Source: Nonomuraea harbinensis (lineage in GTDB: Bacteria > Actinomycetota > Actinomycetes > Streptosporangiales > Streptosporangiaceae). Taken from it: 33,451 bases of DNA. The stretch is taken from contig NZ_JAHKRN010000070.1 of NCBI RefSeq assembly GCF_019396385.1, forward strand, positions 1 through 33,451, in the 5' to 3' direction. Under the pieces are notes generated by a model, which ran no database searches, was not told the origin of the DNA, and saw only the letters and a list, made by a program, of their open reading frames with translations. A program made the position numbers and the translations under genes. The stretch's first letter is position 1. Every line of letters starts with the position of its first letter. Shown here piece after piece: positions 32,297 through 33,451 of this stretch.

Positions 32297-32325
32297 TTGA
32301 CAACTTTCGGGGCCGGATGAACACT
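32297..32325 (+). promoter_or_regulatory. Candidate xylanase promoter with overlapping GAAACTTTCG-like half site
   Basis: TTGACA at 32297-32302 is a perfect -35 match, and a weak AACACT lies 17 bases further on at 32320-32325. The overlapping GACAACTTTCG at 32299-32309 matches CGAAACTTTCG at 8 of 11 positions, so a repressor bound here would block polymerase. The -10 match is poor. Confidence 0.4.
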
Positions 32326-32373
32326 GTCGCCAGTTCGCATCACGCTCTCCGCCTTCGCGAGGAGGAAGCACAC

Positions 32374-33378
32374 ATGAACGGCGCCCCCGCCCCCCCGAGG
32401 ACCCGCAGACGCGGCGGCATCACATCCTTCGTCCGCCGATCCTGCGCCGTAGCCGCAGCGCTGGTCATGGCGGTCGCGATGCCCGGCATCGCGCACGCCG
32501 CCCCGATCACCTCCAACCAGACCGGCAACAACAACGGATACTTCTACTCGTTCTGGACCGACAGCCAGGGAACGGTCTCCATGGAGCTGGGTTCCGGCGG
32601 GAACTACAGCACCTCATGGCGCAACACCGGCAACTTCGTCGCCGGCAAGGGCTGGAACCCCGGAGGACGCAGGACGGTCAGCTACTCGGGCAGCTTCAAC
32701 CCCTCGGGCAACGCGTACCTGACGCTCTACGGCTGGACGAGAAGCCCGCTCGTCGAGTACTACATCGTCGACAACTGGGGCACCTACCGGCCGACCGGCA
32801 CGTACAAGGGCACGGTCACCAGCGACGGCGGCACGTACGACATCTACGAGACGACGCGCTACAACGCCCCCTCCATCGAGGGCACCAGGACGTTCCAGCA
32901 GTACTGGAGCGTACGGCAGTCGAAGCGGACGGGCGGCACCATCACCGCCGGCAACCACTTCGACGCGTGGGCCAGGAACGGGATGAACCTCGGCAACCAC
33001 GACTACATGATCATGGCCACCGAGGGATACCAGAGCAGCGGGAACTCCAACATCACCCTGGGCAGCACCGGCGGCAACCCGGGTAACCCCGGCAACCCCG
33101 GCAACCCGGGCGGCGGCTGCACCGCGACGCTGTCGCAGGGCCAGCAGTGGAGCGACCGCTACAACCTCGGCGTCTCGGTCAGCGGTTCGAGCAACTGGAC
33201 CGTGACGATGAACGTGCCGTCACCCGCGAGGATCCTCTCCACCTGGAACATCAGCGCCAGCTACCCCAGCTCCCAGGTGCTGACCGCCAGGCCCAACGGC
33301 AGCGGCAACAACTGGGGGGTGACGATCCAGCACAACGGCAACTGGACCTGGCCGACGGTCTCCTGCAGCGCGGGCTGA
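32374..33378 (+). CDS. Secreted GH11 endo-1,4-beta-xylanase with C-terminal CBM
   Basis: The 334-residue protein has an Arg-rich signal peptide (RRSC before the hydrophobic core, possibly Tat) cleaved after AHA. The GH11 beta-jelly-roll begins at TSNQTGNNNGYFYSFWTD. E128 in PLVEYYIVDNWG is the nucleophile and E217 in MATEGYQSSG the acid/base. A Gly-Asn-Pro linker at about 233-249 (GNPGNPGNPGNP) joins a Cys-bounded domain (CTATLS..., WTVTMNVPSPARI) that resembles cellulose-binding CBM2. It hydrolyses xylan outside the cell. ATG 32374 lies 8 bases after AGGAGG. A start further upstream (32062) would run through the divergent gene. Confidence 0.95.
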   Translation: MNGAPAPPRTRRRGGITSFVRRSCAVAAALVMAVAMPGIAHAAPITSNQTGNNNGYFYSFWTDSQGTVSMELGSGGNYSTSWRNTGNFVAGKGWNPGGRRTVSYSGSFNPSGNAYLTLYGWTRSPLVEYYIVDNWGTYRPTGTYKGTVTSDGGTYDIYETTRYNAPSIEGTRTFQQYWSVRQSKRTGGTITAGNHFDAWARNGMNLGNHDYMIMATEGYQSSGNSNITLGSTGGNPGNPGNPGNPGGGCTATLSQGQQWSDRYNLGVSVSGSSNWTVTMNVPSPARILSTWNISASYPSSQVLTARPNGSGNNWGVTIQHNGNWTWPTVSCSAG

Positions 33379-33390
33379 CCTCGTACCCGG

Positions 33391-33427
33391 GCGGCTCTTC
33401 CCAGGCGGCCCGCCTGGGAAGAGCCGC
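33391..33427 (+). terminator. Very strong hairpin terminator after the xylanase gene
   Basis: GCGGCTCTTCCCAGGCG (33391-33407) pairs perfectly with CGCCTGGGAAGAGCCGC (33411-33427) over 17 bp with a 3-base GCC loop. It starts 12 bases after the stop. There is no T run, as is common for actinobacterial terminators. Confidence 0.85.
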
Positions 33428-33451
33428 TCATGCCGGCTTCCCGCGCAGCTC

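Noticed and set aside
33070..33120. Repeated Gly-Asn-Pro coding units that look like a short tandem DNA repeat
   Set aside because: This is the flexible linker between the xylanase catalytic domain and its binding module, a normal feature of such enzymes, not a CRISPR or mobile repeat.

Overview
The window is high-GC DNA with strong G/C third-position bias, frequent GTG starts, translationally coupled genes and families typical of filamentous actinobacteria: DUF397/DUF5753 proteins, an RsbW-like ATPase, a LAL-type LuxR regulator, DUF6571/WXG-like proteins, and a GH11 xylanase with a carbohydrate-binding module. The gene mix best fits Streptosporangiaceae or a relative (Streptosporangium, Nonomuraea, Microbispora). 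This is inferred from gene content only.

Layout. Positions 1-1272 are a transposon graveyard, with an IS256-type N-terminal fragment followed by a decayed IS5-type transposase. Positions 1460-2778 carry an ECF sigma factor overlapping a membrane-anchored partner, closed by a strong hairpin. A PLP-dependent decarboxylase and a DHFR/RibD-like reductase follow. Positions 5194-8013 are a coupled three-gene set: a large DUF6571-like protein, a small lipoprotein and a WXG100-like protein, probably linked to type VII secretion. A beta-hydroxyacid dehydrogenase then meets, tail to tail, an RsbW-like ATPase that is divergent from a DUF5753/DUF397 pair, a layout like the WhiJ/AbaA loci of Streptomyces. 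The DUF5753 protein here has no DNA-binding domain.

After an MBL-fold hydrolase comes the most unusual block, 11929-15085. An acyl-CoA-dehydrogenase-like protein, a PhnD-like binding protein without a signal peptide, and a TusA-like/diiron ferritin-like fusion are joined by GTGA overlaps. This looks like a soluble oxidative pathway of unknown substrate and is my main candidate for an undescribed system. Positions 15093-18806 hold a DksA/TraR-type protein, an AlkZ-like winged-helix protein, two small unknown genes and an XRE regulator with a long helical C-terminal part. Positions 19066-23559 hold a DoxX protein, an erythromycin-esterase-like protein, DUF998 and DUF899 proteins that overlap at their 3' ends, a chimeric gene remnant and a 2H-phosphoesterase-like protein that lacks one catalytic histidine.

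The last 10 kb holds a LAL-type LuxR regulator, a tiny acidic Pro/Glu repeat protein, and three secreted enzymes: a subtilisin-like protease, an M1 aminopeptidase and a GH11 xylanase. The xylanase upstream region carries a GAAACTTTC palindrome resembling boxes reported for Streptomyces xylanase promoters. No rRNA, tRNA, CRISPR array or intact mobile element was seen.
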